From contig NZ_FOJG01000002.1 of the NCBI RefSeq assembly GCF_900110835.1, positions 1,206,979 through 1,270,978 of the forward strand: 64,000 bases of DNA. Direction: 5' to 3'. Numbering within the stretch: the first letter of the stretch is position 1; the number at the start of each line of letters is the position of its first letter. The position numbers and the translations under genes are program-made. This DNA comes from Chitinophaga arvensicola (GTDB taxonomy: Bacteria > Bacteroidota > Bacteroidia > Chitinophagales > Chitinophagaceae). Of the stretch, positions 52,707 to 62,687 are shown piece by piece. Below the pieces are notes generated by a model that saw nothing but the letters and a program-made list of their open reading frames with translations, did not search any database and was not told the origin of the DNA.

Positions 52707-53675
52707 TCACCCTTCTGCACTCAGCAACGCCAGTGAAAGCGCGGCCATATCTCCGATCCCCTCACCTAATCCGGCAGGTACAATCCTGCACACCCTGGCG
52801 GAGCTCTGCAGGGCCTCTTTCCGGATCACCTCCTGCATCACCGGCTCCAACAGTGACTGTGCCCGTCCATAAATACTTCCCAGAACAATCAGTTCCGGAT
52901 TCAGTACGTCTATCAGGAGCGCCAGTCCTTTACCTAAATGCTGCGCACAGATATGATACACTTCCAACGCGGTTTCATCTTGCTGAAATGCAGCTTCCGC
53001 AACGGATTTCGCCGTAATATTTCCCAGCTGCTCCAAAGAAGTACAAAAGGTCACGGGGATTCCCATCTGCAATTTTTCCCTTGCCTTGATCTGCCCCAGT
53101 TGCGCAATTCCTCCGCCGCTGCAGTAGCCTTCAAATGATCCGGCTTTGCCAAAACCTACCGGGCCGGTTGCTGATAATCGCAGATGCCCTACTTCCCCGG
53201 CCAGATCCGAAATGCCGGTATATAGCCTTCCATCGAGGATCAGCCCCGCTCCCATACCGGTGCCGAAGGTCAGGAAAATCATATTATTTACACCTTTACC
53301 CGCGCCATACTTCCATTCAGCCACTGCACAGGCGTTGGCATCATTCTGTAAAATGGTTCTGATGCCAAATCTTTTCTCCGTCAACTCCACGATGGGGATG
53401 TTATCCCAGCCAGGCAAATTGGGAGGTGAAAGGATCGTACCATTTTTGCTACTCAGCGGACCGCCACAACTAATGCCAATTCCCTCCAATGGTGCTGTAG
53501 CGTTGTATTTAAAGAGCATTACTTCTGCCACAGAAAATAATTGCGCTATCATTTCATAAGCCGGTTTATCTGTGGGCAACACTTGTTTTTCTTCTATGAC
53601 AGGTTTTCCATCCTCATCCAAACGGCCAATCACAACAGCGCATTTCGTACCACCGATATCAAATCCTAATAACAT
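52707..53675 (-). CDS. ROK-family sugar kinase (likely fructo- or glucokinase)
   Basis: 322 residues. ATP site LLGFDIGGTKCA near the N-terminus, catalytic-region NDANACAVAEW and GTGMGAGLI. The usual ROK zinc cluster (CxCGxxGC) is absent: the segment reads GHLRLSATGPVGFGKAGSFEGYCSGGG, so this is a zinc-free type. It is the last gene of the LacI-linked locus, 14 nt after GH32. Phosphorylation of fructose released by GH32 is the simplest role (inference), though glucokinase is possible. Confidence 0.88.
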   Translation of the reverse strand: MLLGFDIGGTKCAVVIGRLDEDGKPVIEEKQVLPTDKPAYEMIAQLFSVAEVMLFKYNATAPLEGIGISCGGPLSSKNGTILSPPNLPGWDNIPIVELTEKRFGIRTILQNDANACAVAEWKYGAGKGVNNMIFLTFGTGMGAGLILDGRLYTGISDLAGEVGHLRLSATGPVGFGKAGSFEGYCSGGGIAQLGQIKAREKLQMGIPVTFCTSLEQLGNITAKSVAEAAFQQDETALEVYHICAQHLGKGLALLIDVLNPELIVLGSIYGRAQSLLEPVMQEVIRKEALQSSARVCRIVPAGLGEGIGDMAALSLALLSAEG

Positions 53676-53689
53676 ATTTTCAATTTTAA

Positions 53690-55165
53690 TTATTCTTTTA
53701 CCAGCGGACTGATTTTGATAGATTTAAATTTGACGTTTCCGTGTTTGGCGTAAAACCATAAGAAGCCTCCTTTTTGCTCTGGCGTACGATTTACGATGCA
53801 TCTGCGGTTGTCTATACAAACATCAATGATATCATTGTCCAGGATGATATCTACCTTAATTGTTTTATCAAGTCCATCCACTGCTTTGATGTTGGTATTA
53901 CCCAGGCTCACGATCCGGTTATTGGCAGAAAAATTAAGGCGATAACCTTCCGTAGCTTTTTCATTGGCCCGGAGATATAAACCATATTCTTCGTTAGCGC
54001 CCTGCGGCTCTATTTCCAGCGTTACACGACATTCTGTTGGAATATTTTCCAGGTGTGCAGCCCCAACACCTCCTGCTGAGCTGATCTGCAGATTGTTGCC
54101 ACTCACGGTACTCTTCAGATCCGGAATAAACTTCAACGACAATGGCGAAGCCGTGGCAGGTATCATTTCTGCCGGGAACCGGGTAGCCAGTGTTCCGTCA
54201 GCTTCCTGAATCACTTCCCTGAAAATGGAATTGCCGCCGAATATTTCACCGTTATTATCTTTGTTCTCGTTTCTGGAAGGAATCCAGGCCGCCGCAATGC
54301 GCCGGTCGTTTTTAAACGATTCCGTTTTCACTACGTTAGACCAGGATTCATTCAGCGCCTGGTGCCGTGGCTCTTCCCATGGGCCGTAAGGCTTGCGCGA
54401 TTTCACATAGTACGTGTCGCTGTTATCACTGTATACCAGGTAATACCAGCCTTTCCAGAAGAAGTAATCCGGACACTCCGGTACCGACGGTTGCCCCGTT
54501 AAGATCGGATCCAGCACCTTCCAGTTTTTCAAGTCCTTTGATGTGAGATGCACCAGGCAGCCGCCTGCATTTCCCATCACCGGGTTTTCCTGCCAGCTGG
54601 ACACAAACAAATGGAACTCGCCCGTTTTCTCATCTACAAAAACCTTTGGATCACGGAAATCCCTTTTGCTGTAGCCCGGTGCCGATGTGTAGAAAGGATT
54701 CGGTTTCTGTTTTTCAAAATGAATACCATCGTCGCTGACAGCGTAGCTCAACTGCTCATTGACATGCCCTTCGCTGTTGATTAAACGCGTTGCATAAAAA
54801 GCATAATATTTCTTATTGTGAAAAACAACAGAGCCGGTACAGATCGATTTCTCCCAGGCCTCATCGATGCCCAGTACTACCGGATACTGTTTCCAGTTCA
54901 CCAGATCCGTAGTAGTACTCAATACCCATTGATGACCGCCTAGTCCGCCCAAACTTTTATGATGGGCAGAATCCAGTAACCAGTAGTAATAATAGGTACC
55001 GTTGTGGGAAAACGGAATACAATCACCCACAAACAGGTTCCCCTTCGGCTTGAAGTATTGCAGATTTTTCGTGGTTTGCACAGACGGATCATATTGCACC
55101 CCTAACTGGGCGTAGGACATAGTACAGAGTGCCAGTAACAGGCTGACGAACATTATTCTTTTCAT
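53690..55165 (-). CDS. GH32-family glycoside hydrolase (probable fructan/sucrose-acting)
   Basis: 491 residues, signal peptide about 1-19. Five-bladed propeller with GH32 landmarks: nucleophile position D48 (VGDCIPF, in place of the usual WMNDPNG), RDP (171-173, D172 stabiliser) and E230-C231 (VPECPDYF, acid/base). A C-terminal beta-sandwich (about 350-491, ECRVTLEIEPQG ... GYRLNFS) is as in GH32. The first motif is divergent, so a related GH43/68-type specificity is not excluded. Genes around it (sugar porter, fructokinase-like ROK) suggest fructan or sucrose-type substrate. Confidence 0.8.
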   Translation of the reverse strand: MKRIMFVSLLLALCTMSYAQLGVQYDPSVQTTKNLQYFKPKGNLFVGDCIPFSHNGTYYYYWLLDSAHHKSLGGLGGHQWVLSTTTDLVNWKQYPVVLGIDEAWEKSICTGSVVFHNKKYYAFYATRLINSEGHVNEQLSYAVSDDGIHFEKQKPNPFYTSAPGYSKRDFRDPKVFVDEKTGEFHLFVSSWQENPVMGNAGGCLVHLTSKDLKNWKVLDPILTGQPSVPECPDYFFWKGWYYLVYSDNSDTYYVKSRKPYGPWEEPRHQALNESWSNVVKTESFKNDRRIAAAWIPSRNENKDNNGEIFGGNSIFREVIQEADGTLATRFPAEMIPATASPLSLKFIPDLKSTVSGNNLQISSAGGVGAAHLENIPTECRVTLEIEPQGANEEYGLYLRANEKATEGYRLNFSANNRIVSLGNTNIKAVDGLDKTIKVDIILDNDIIDVCIDNRRCIVNRTPEQKGGFLWFYAKHGNVKFKSIKISPLVKE

Positions 55166-55186
55166 ACGTTAATTATTTTCCCGAGA

Positions 55187-56569
55187 TTAAAGTTTCCTTG
55201 GATTACTCCCTTTGCGCCAGAAGCTCTCAATGTCTTCCAGCGATTTCCCTTTGGTTTCCGGGATATAGTAATATCCCCATACGGCGCCAATCAGGCAGAT
55301 TACGGCATAGCACCAGAAAGTAGCGTCGATACCCAGTGAATTTACCAGCTTTAAAAAAGTAAAAGCAATGACAGCATTAAAAGCCCAGTGCGCTAAAGAA
55401 CCAATGCTCATCCCCACTCCCCTTACATTTAACGGGAATATTTCTGAGATCAGCAACCAGCCTAAAGGAGCAAGACTGATCGCTATAAAAACGATATAAC
55501 ATACAATACTCAATACGGCAAAGATGGGCAGAGAGGCACCCAATGCTTCTTTAAAATGGAAACAGATGCCCAGTAATGCCAGTGAAGGAATCATCCCCAG
55601 GATGCCTATCATATACAACTTCCTTCTCCCGGTTCTGTCTAACAGAAAAACAGACAACAGGCAGGCCAGCACATTCATAACGCCGATAATAATAGCCGGA
55701 ATAATAGATTGTGTATTGCTCACAATACCTGCCATTTTAAAAATAATGGGAGAATAATAAATGATGGTATTTACACCGGAGAACTGTTGGAAGAAGAAAA
55801 TGCCCACTGTAATAATCAGCGGCGTACGCAGCCAGGGCTTGAATATTTCCGTTACACGGGTTTTGTTTTCCGTTTCCTGTTTCACTTCCTGCTGGATATT
55901 GGCCAGTGTTTTTTCGACCATATCCGGGTCTTCCACTTTTTTCAGCACTTTGATGCCTTCCTCCAGCCGGTGCCTGCTGATAAGCCAGCGGGGAGTTTCC
56001 GGCAAAAAGAACATTCCTATCAGCAGCACCAGCGCAGGTATCAATCCTACAAGAAACATCCATCGCCAGGATTCGTTGTTGTTATCATCAGAGAGGGCAA
56101 AATCAGTTATATAAGACACAAGGATACCTATCGTGATCATCAACTGGTTCAGTGTTACCAATGCGCCCCTGATACGGGTGGGTGAAATTTCCGCGATATA
56201 CATCGGTACCACATAGGAAGTGATGCCGATAGCAATACCAATGAGGATCCGCATCAGGATCAGGATAGCAGGATTGGGAGCAAAAGCGCAACCAATTGCA
56301 CCTACGGTAAATATGACCGCATTGACAATAATCATCTGTTTTCTGCCGATAATATCCGAGAGACGGCCACTGCCTATTGCTCCCACTACTGCACCCAGCA
56401 ACACGGTGGTAGTGATCCATTCAATGCTGGCATCATTCAGTTGCCAGTATTGTTTCAGGAATGGCAATGCACCGGAAATAACGCCGGTATCAAAACCAAA
56501 TAACAATCCACCGGTGGCGGCAACGATCGAGATCATGAGTACGTTCGGTCTAATCTTGGTCACTTTCAT
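55187..56569 (-). CDS. MFS sugar porter (XylE/GlcP-like)
   Basis: 460 residues, 12 TM helices, inner membrane. Sugar-porter signatures: GFDTGVISGALPFLK, GRLSDIIGRKQMI, PETPRWLISRHR in the central loop, QQFSGVNTIIYYSP in TM7, and PETKGKSLEDIE at the C-terminus. It probably imports the monosaccharide released by GH32, by proton symport. Lies 22 nt after SusD and 21 nt before GH32, in one operon. Confidence 0.93.
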   Translation of the reverse strand: MKVTKIRPNVLMISIVAATGGLLFGFDTGVISGALPFLKQYWQLNDASIEWITTTVLLGAVVGAIGSGRLSDIIGRKQMIIVNAVIFTVGAIGCAFAPNPAILILMRILIGIAIGITSYVVPMYIAEISPTRIRGALVTLNQLMITIGILVSYITDFALSDDNNNESWRWMFLVGLIPALVLLIGMFFLPETPRWLISRHRLEEGIKVLKKVEDPDMVEKTLANIQQEVKQETENKTRVTEIFKPWLRTPLIITVGIFFFQQFSGVNTIIYYSPIIFKMAGIVSNTQSIIPAIIIGVMNVLACLLSVFLLDRTGRRKLYMIGILGMIPSLALLGICFHFKEALGASLPIFAVLSIVCYIVFIAISLAPLGWLLISEIFPLNVRGVGMSIGSLAHWAFNAVIAFTFLKLVNSLGIDATFWCYAVICLIGAVWGYYYIPETKGKSLEDIESFWRKGSNPRKL

Positions 56570-56591
56570 TTAATTTGCTTTAGTGGTTTAT

Positions 56592-58307
56592 TTATTGCCA
56601 TCCAACGTTCTGCTTATATACGCCACGGCTGTAATTGAGCTGTGCCAGGGGAATGGGCAGGTATTCGTCCCTGTTTTTCTGGAAATGCGCGTCTTTTAAA
56701 TAAGCCCTTCTGGATGATTCTTCCTTAAAATACTTATTTAAATATTCAGCTGCTATACCCCACCTCACTAAATCGAAGAAACGGTTGCCTTCCATGGCAA
56801 ATTCGAGCCGTCTTTCCCATACCAGCGCCTGCCAGGCAAAATCTTTCGTCCAGTTGCAATTGGTACCCGGTTTATAGATATCTGTTTTATAGTTGGAAAA
56901 ATAAGTCCCATTGGGATATTTCAGTTTTGCGGTACTTGTCATGGCCCTTTGGCGAACAGCATTGATGAGCGGCAATGCTTCACTAAAGCGGTTCAGTTGT
57001 ATCAGTGCTTCTGCTTTCCAGAGTAAAACATCTGCATAACGGATCACCTCATAGTTTTTTGAACTCGACATAAACGGCGGGATCTTCTGGAAAGATGGAT
57101 CATCCGGTGCCACCGTTTCTTTCAGGGAAGAGAAATATCCATAGATCTGCGGCGCTCTGGCCCATGTTTTATCATAGATAAAATTAGTACTGTATTTATA
57201 GGGATGCCCCGGTATAGCCACTGTATGATCCAGTCTAGGATCAAAAGTGTTATTGGTAAAATCGGCGCCTTCCTTTGCATCGGTTTTGTTATAGGTGTCA
57301 AACATCGGCAGGCCGGCGGCATCTGTTTTAAAGGCATTTACCAGGTTTTGACTTGGAAGATGGAAACCGCAGCAACCAAACTCTTTGTTCATCGGGTAAT
57401 TCAATGCCACTCCCATGTTCAGGCGACCTTTGGGGGTGCCGTCATCTTTGGAATACTGCACGGCAAATACCGATTCCACTCCATTGTCGAACTGCGCAAG
57501 GAAGTTATTGGCAAAGTCCGGGCTTAACAGGTACCCCGCTGCTGTTACCTGGTCGCACAGGGCAATCACTTCGGTCAGTTTTTCCTGGTTGATGGAAGTT
57601 AAGTTATTGCTTTCATCCTGCACATAGGCCTGGTACAACAATGTTTTAGCAAGGTAGGCAGCGGCACCAGCTTTGTTTACCCTTCCCACCTCCGGTTGTT
57701 TTACCGGCAGGTTGTCGGCCCCAAAGCGGAAATCGTCTGCAATTTTATTCCACAACTCATCATTGGACAATCCCTTGTTGGAGATTTCACCATACTTTAG
57801 CTCTGGTATGGTTTCATCGATATAAGGCACATATTTATAAAGCACTTTGAGCAGGAAGTAAAAATGTCCCCTGATAAAACGGGCTTCCGCCTGTCGCACT
57901 TTCTTCTGTGGATAGCTGCTGTCGCTTACCTGGTTGATCCTTCTCAGCGCGTCGTTGGCGCGGGATACGCCGATATAGAGATAATACCACATCTGGTCGG
58001 TGTTACCAATCTCGGGTCTGTTACCGGAGAATATTTCATAGTTGTTCCAGTCGGTGTTATCGCCCGGACTATCCCCTCCTTTGTAGGCGTCGCCGCTGCG
58101 CATGCTGCCCCAGGGCCACAGTGAAAAGGACGTATGTATGTTATCGTTACCCAGCCCGGCATAGGCAGCGATCACCATTTTGTCGATGTTTTCGGGCGTA
58201 TTCAGGTCATTCCCGGAGATAACGCCCTGCGGCGTTTGTTCGAGCGACCTGGAACATGAGGTACCTAATAGTGAAAAGGCGATGATGATATATATAAAGT
58301 GTTTCAT
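56592..58307 (-). CDS. SusD/RagB-family surface lipoprotein
   Basis: 571 residues, lipoprotein signal (LLGTSC, Cys18). SusD core: LEQTPQGVISGNDLNTPENI at the mature start, QAEARFIRGHFYFLLKVLY in the helical core, WERRLEFAMEGNRFFDLVRW and DEYLPIPLAQ near the C-terminus, ending QNVGWQ. It captures the locus glycan with SusC (22-nt gap). Confidence 0.95.
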   Translation of the reverse strand: MKHFIYIIIAFSLLGTSCSRSLEQTPQGVISGNDLNTPENIDKMVIAAYAGLGNDNIHTSFSLWPWGSMRSGDAYKGGDSPGDNTDWNNYEIFSGNRPEIGNTDQMWYYLYIGVSRANDALRRINQVSDSSYPQKKVRQAEARFIRGHFYFLLKVLYKYVPYIDETIPELKYGEISNKGLSNDELWNKIADDFRFGADNLPVKQPEVGRVNKAGAAAYLAKTLLYQAYVQDESNNLTSINQEKLTEVIALCDQVTAAGYLLSPDFANNFLAQFDNGVESVFAVQYSKDDGTPKGRLNMGVALNYPMNKEFGCCGFHLPSQNLVNAFKTDAAGLPMFDTYNKTDAKEGADFTNNTFDPRLDHTVAIPGHPYKYSTNFIYDKTWARAPQIYGYFSSLKETVAPDDPSFQKIPPFMSSSKNYEVIRYADVLLWKAEALIQLNRFSEALPLINAVRQRAMTSTAKLKYPNGTYFSNYKTDIYKPGTNCNWTKDFAWQALVWERRLEFAMEGNRFFDLVRWGIAAEYLNKYFKEESSRRAYLKDAHFQKNRDEYLPIPLAQLNYSRGVYKQNVGWQ

Positions 58308-58329
58308 TTTCCTGTTTTTAAAGTCAGTA

Positions 58330-61300
58330 CTATAATGTAATGTTCAGGCCAGCAGTGTAGATGGACGGAATCGGAAATGTGCTGTTGGGCGCTTCCGGAT
58401 CAGGACCGGTATACCGGCTGCTCTTCCATGTCAGGAGATTGCTTCCCTGTAAAAAGAATCTTGCTCTTTTGATGCTGATCTTATTGGCCAGGCTGGTCAG
58501 ATCATATCCAATCTGTACATTCCTTAAACGCAGGTAGGATCCGGGTTCCAGGTAATAGGTAGAAAAGCGGCCTTCATCATTTCTGTCAACCAGTGTGAGT
58601 GCGGGAATGCTGGCGCCTGTGTTTTGCGGGGTCCATGCATCCAGGGTTCTTTTGCCCCAGTTGGTTCCCGGCCAGAGAGAAGAGAAATCCGTGTAGATCT
58701 TGCTGCTGTTGTTGACCATCACCCCTTGTACGCCCTGGAAGAAAATACTGATATCGAAGTTTTTATACGAAGCGCTGATATTGAGTCCGTAAGTAAAATC
58801 CGGATCGCTGGTACCGATATAATCTCTGTCGGCGCCATTAATGATGCCGTCGTTATTAAGATCTTTATAACGGATCCTGCCAACGCCTTTACCGTTTTGT
58901 GTAGCGTGTTTATCCACTTCTCCCTGGTCCTGGAAAATACCATCTGCTACATAGCCGAAGTAGCTGCTTACAGATCTGTTGATAATGATTTTATCGTTGC
59001 CGTTGCCGGGAAAAGCCGTCAGCGAGTTTTCCGGAAGCTTGGTTATTTTATTGCGGTAAGTGGCGACATTTGCAGAGATAGAAAACCTCAGCTCCCTTCC
59101 TATCTTGCCATCATAATTAATCACGCCTTCGAAACCTTTATTACTCATTGAAGCGCCGTTGACAGTTGGGTCGCCGCCCTCTCCGATCACCGCCAGGCTG
59201 GGTGGCGTGAGCAATATATCTGCGGTGTTCTTGATAAAATAATCGACTGATCCGGAAATTTTCTGTTGCAGGAATCCAAAGTCGATACCGAAGTTGGATT
59301 GTGTGGTAGACTCCCATTTCAACGTGTTATTGCCACGTTGTGTTTTGGTAAACCCGGAGGGCAGCTGGCCCGAATTACCGCCATTGATATCATATGCACT
59401 GCCACGATCCCTGTCCCAGGTAGGATCAGTGCCATAGATAGCAGAATACAGGTCATAGATAGCATTGTTGGCAATGGCCTGGTTGCCGGTTTTACCCCAT
59501 CCGTATCTTAATTTCAGATCAGACACAAATGGCATATTATTTTTGATAAATCCTTCTTCACTTAATCTCCATCCAAGGGAAAAAGCGGGGAAATAAGCGT
59601 AGCGGTTATCGGCACCGAAACGGGAGGAACCATCTCTCCGGATGGTAGCGGAAGCGAGATAACGTGCTTTGTAAGCATAATTGACTTTGCCGAAAAACGA
59701 CATCAGCGAGTTATTGGCGCCGGATCCGCCGTTGTCTTTATTGGAGGAGCCTGCGTCGAGATAGGCGTAGTCAATGTTTTCGAGCGCATAGCCCTGCCTT
59801 GATCCGAAGAAGTTTTGCGACATGAACTGGATCTGTTCACTACCCAGCAATGCTTCGATGGCACTTTCACCAAAAACTTTATTATAATTCAGTGTATTCT
59901 GCCATACCCAGTTGCCACTGTAATCCTGTGACGTTCTTACCTGGTTGGAAGGATCGGTGAGAAAGCCTGATACATAAGATTTGCGGAGGGTGCGGGCATA
60001 GTTACCGCTATAATCTACCCCGATGCTGCTTTTCAACACCAGGTCAGGGGTTATTTTCAAGGCAGCGTATGCATTACCAAACAGGCGATAGAAATGTGAT
60101 TTATTCTGGCGGTTGTCTTCGATCAGTCTTACGGGATTCTGGCGATCGGTCATACCGGGTGCAGGGCCTCCCCAGCCGCCATCTATCGTATGCACTGGTA
60201 CTATGGGTTGCGCCTGTAACGACAGGCCCACAATATCTTCTGCCGGCACGGCGGTGCCCACTGAATGCGTAAAGGAAAGGTTTTCGCCGACAACGAGCCG
60301 GTCGTTAAACATGCGATACTCTGTATTGGCTCTGGTGGTAAGGCGTTTGAGCGAGGAGCCCCTGATAATACCGGTGTTGTCGTAGTAGCTGACAGAGAAA
60401 AGCGAACTTCCTTTTTCGCTACCGTTTGAAATGGTGATATCATTATTCTTGATCAGGGAAGTCTGTGAAATTTCATTGAACCATTTTGTATCAGCGGGCC
60501 GCATGGTTTTGGCAGCATCGAGGTATTCCGGCAGGATGACTTTATTCAGCACAGGTTTTCCGTTCTGGTTGCCGGTTTCAAATTTATAGATCTGGCTGGC
60601 CGTGTTGGGATCAGTGCCATCGTTGATGGCTGCCTGCCATACAGCTCTTCCTCTTTCATCGGTATTGAGTACCTGGATTTTGGTGCGGTAATTTTGTGTG
60701 GAGATGGAAGAATTGACATCTATTTTGCTGACGCCTTTCTTTCCTTTTTTTGTGGTGATGATGATCACACCGTTGGCGGCTCTTGAGCCGTAGATGGTAG
60801 CGGCAGATGCGTCTTTAAGTACCTGCATGGATTCGATATCCGCCTGGTTGATTTCATTCAGTCCGCGTTCCGTAGGGATCCCATCTATTACATACAGCGG
60901 ATTGTTATTTCCGAGCGTTCCGATACCCCGGATTCGCACGGTGGCGTCGCTTGCCGGCGAACCGTTGGTAGTGATAAAAACGCCCGGGATTCTGCCTTGC
61001 AAGGCCTTTATCGGGTTACCCAGCGGAATGTCTTTGATCTCGGCCGTTTTCACGACAGAAACTGCGCCGGTGAGATCTGCCTTTTTCTGTGCCTGGTAGC
61101 CGGTTACTACAATTTCGTTCAGGCTTCCGGTTTCATACTCCATGGAGAAGGCCAGCGGTTCCTGTGAATTGGTAATCAGTACGGAGGCCGTTTTCATACC
61201 GATGTAAGAAAATGTGATGGACTCATTTACACGGGCGGTGATGGTAAATTCGCCACTTTTCCCGGTGGTGACTACCTGTTGACTTGATTTCACCGTTACT

Positions 61301-61413
61301 CCCGGCAGCGGGGATTGCAGCTCTTTGCTGGTAACGGTACCTGTGACGGTTTTCTGCTGGGCAAAGACGCCCAGGCAGAAAAACATAGGGAAGATGAATA
61401 GCATCAGTTTCAT
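58330..61413 (-). CDS. SusC/RagA-family TonB-linked outer membrane transporter
   Basis: 1027 residues. Signal peptide about 1-18, carboxypeptidase-like domain (VTGTVTSKELQSPLPGVTV), TonB-box-like EIVVTGYQAQKKADLTGAVS, plug and barrel, ending STFPIPSIYTAGLNITL. No STN domain, so regulation is not through FecR but presumably through the LacI protein upstream. It imports oligosaccharides together with SusD. Two LacI-type palindromes lie 44 and 96 bp upstream of its start codon. Confidence 0.96.
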   Translation of the reverse strand: MKLMLFIFPMFFCLGVFAQQKTVTGTVTSKELQSPLPGVTVKSSQQVVTTGKSGEFTITARVNESITFSYIGMKTASVLITNSQEPLAFSMEYETGSLNEIVVTGYQAQKKADLTGAVSVVKTAEIKDIPLGNPIKALQGRIPGVFITTNGSPASDATVRIRGIGTLGNNNPLYVIDGIPTERGLNEINQADIESMQVLKDASAATIYGSRAANGVIIITTKKGKKGVSKIDVNSSISTQNYRTKIQVLNTDERGRAVWQAAINDGTDPNTASQIYKFETGNQNGKPVLNKVILPEYLDAAKTMRPADTKWFNEISQTSLIKNNDITISNGSEKGSSLFSVSYYDNTGIIRGSSLKRLTTRANTEYRMFNDRLVVGENLSFTHSVGTAVPAEDIVGLSLQAQPIVPVHTIDGGWGGPAPGMTDRQNPVRLIEDNRQNKSHFYRLFGNAYAALKITPDLVLKSSIGVDYSGNYARTLRKSYVSGFLTDPSNQVRTSQDYSGNWVWQNTLNYNKVFGESAIEALLGSEQIQFMSQNFFGSRQGYALENIDYAYLDAGSSNKDNGGSGANNSLMSFFGKVNYAYKARYLASATIRRDGSSRFGADNRYAYFPAFSLGWRLSEEGFIKNNMPFVSDLKLRYGWGKTGNQAIANNAIYDLYSAIYGTDPTWDRDRGSAYDINGGNSGQLPSGFTKTQRGNNTLKWESTTQSNFGIDFGFLQQKISGSVDYFIKNTADILLTPPSLAVIGEGGDPTVNGASMSNKGFEGVINYDGKIGRELRFSISANVATYRNKITKLPENSLTAFPGNGNDKIIINRSVSSYFGYVADGIFQDQGEVDKHATQNGKGVGRIRYKDLNNDGIINGADRDYIGTSDPDFTYGLNISASYKNFDISIFFQGVQGVMVNNSSKIYTDFSSLWPGTNWGKRTLDAWTPQNTGASIPALTLVDRNDEGRFSTYYLEPGSYLRLRNVQIGYDLTSLANKISIKRARFFLQGSNLLTWKSSRYTGPDPEAPNSTFPIPSIYTAGLNITL

Positions 61414-61456
61414 AACGTTGGATTTATAGTGTTGCTTTAATAGCCGCTACATTCAC

Positions 61457-61470
61457 TTTAAACGTTTAAA
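61457..61470. promoter_or_regulatory. LacI-type operator O1 upstream of susC
   Basis: A perfect 14-bp palindrome TTTAAACGTTTAAA, with the central CG typical of LacI-family sites. It overlaps the likely -7 region of the susC promoter; a TTTTTTTG stretch for -33 lies just upstream on the minus strand (near 61482). Confidence 0.7.
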
Positions 61471-61508
61471 TTAAACAGTCAAAAAAAGTCTAAGGCAAAA
61501 GGGACACC

Positions 61509-61520
61509 TTAAACGTTTAA
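61509..61520. promoter_or_regulatory. LacI-type operator O2 upstream of susC
   Basis: TTAAACGTTTAA, a perfect 12-bp palindrome whose centre is 51 bp from O1, about five helical turns, so two dimers could act together, for example by looping. Confidence 0.65.
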
Positions 61521-61538
61521 AGTTTACAAGAAAAAAAA

Positions 61539-62543
61539 TCAGCTTTCCTTACATGACTTTCCAATAATCAAATCTGCTTCCAGGCTTATCTGCTTGCTTA
61601 TCTTATTATGATCGATCAATTCGAGCAGCGTGTTCACTGCCTGTTTGCCCATCTCCTCCAATGGTTGTCTGGAATGTGTGATAGGCGTATAAAATAGTTC
61701 AAATGCGTCTGATTCGTCGAAACTCAGCACGGACACATCTCCTGGCACATTCAGCTTTTTCCTGTTCAGGTACTTAAGTCCGTGAAGCGCCAGCGTATCT
61801 GTTGCAAAAAACAAGGCGTCACACGGATCGGTGGCGGTCAGCACATGGTCCAGCGCCTGCGGGATATCTTCCACGTTAATCGACTGCAACCACTTTTGTT
61901 TAAACGGGATCTTATGATCCTTTAAAGCATCCCTGTATCCCCTGTTGCGCTCCAGCAGATTAAACAACGTGGTTTTATAATTGACCATGCATATTCTCCG
62001 GTGATGCGTAGCTATCAGGTACTCCGTTGCCTTATATGCTGCTTTATAATTATCCAGCGTGATATAGTTGGTTTTGATATCCGGGAAATTTCTATCCACC
62101 AGTACAAAAGGTATTTCTGCCTTTTGAAGAAAACGGATCTGTTCTTCCGAATGCTCTGCCGGCACCAATATCAGTCCGTCTACCTGCCTGTTGATAAAAA
62201 CATTCACCAGCTCCGCAAACTTCTCCTGATTTTCATTGGAACTACCATATATCACCGTATAATTATTCTTCTTCGCCTCCCCTTCAATAGCCCTGGTAAT
62301 GCCTGTACTGAACCTGTAATTGATCTCTGCCACCACCAGCCCGATGGTATGCGTTTTGCGCATTTTCAGACTCTTCGCAATCTGGTTAGGCCGGTAATTC
62401 AATGCTTCTGCCGCACTCAGTATTTTTTCCGCCGTTTCTTTATTTACCTGCTTTTCAATCGCCTGACCATTCAGCACATATGACACAAGCGCAGTAGACA
62501 CGCCCACATGCTCCGCTATCTCTTTAAGACCTACCTTTTTCAT
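61539..62543 (-). CDS. LacI-family transcriptional regulator
   Basis: 334 residues. N-terminal LacI helix-turn-helix (about 3-50, LKEIAEHVGVSTALVSYVLNGQ) and hinge helix (RPNQIAKSLKMRKTHTIGLV). Periplasmic-binding-protein-like effector domain (about 60-330). It is the local regulator of the SusC/SusD/porter/GH32/ROK locus, starting 125 nt before susC on the same strand. Palindromes of the same type lie before susC (two) and before its own gene (one, 62600-62615), which indicates autoregulation. The inducer is probably a sugar of the locus substrate. Confidence 0.94.
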   Translation of the reverse strand: MKKVGLKEIAEHVGVSTALVSYVLNGQAIEKQVNKETAEKILSAAEALNYRPNQIAKSLKMRKTHTIGLVVAEINYRFSTGITRAIEGEAKKNNYTVIYGSSNENQEKFAELVNVFINRQVDGLILVPAEHSEEQIRFLQKAEIPFVLVDRNFPDIKTNYITLDNYKAAYKATEYLIATHHRRICMVNYKTTLFNLLERNRGYRDALKDHKIPFKQKWLQSINVEDIPQALDHVLTATDPCDALFFATDTLALHGLKYLNRKKLNVPGDVSVLSFDESDAFELFYTPITHSRQPLEEMGKQAVNTLLELIDHNKISKQISLEADLIIGKSCKES

Positions 62544-62599
62544 TCTTTTTTTGGTTGAAACTGCTTTGGGAAAAATGGATTGTGATTCAATATTACATA

Positions 62600-62615
62600 C
62601 TTTAAACGATTAAAG
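62600..62615. promoter_or_regulatory. LacI-type operator O3 upstream of lacI-like gene
   Basis: CTTTAAACGATTAAAG: six-base inverted arms (CTTTAA/TTAAAG) around ACGA, one base off the O1 palindrome. It lies 57 bp before the regulator's start codon. Confidence 0.6.
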
Positions 62616-62687
62616 CAAGGGGTTTTGAAAATTTATGTGAAAAAAGTTGGTGCTCCGTTAACAACGCCAACAGACCAGATGATAAAA

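Noticed and set aside
55709..56185. Plus-strand ORFs inside the sugar porter gene
   Set aside because: The minus frame carries all sugar-porter motifs; these are shadows.
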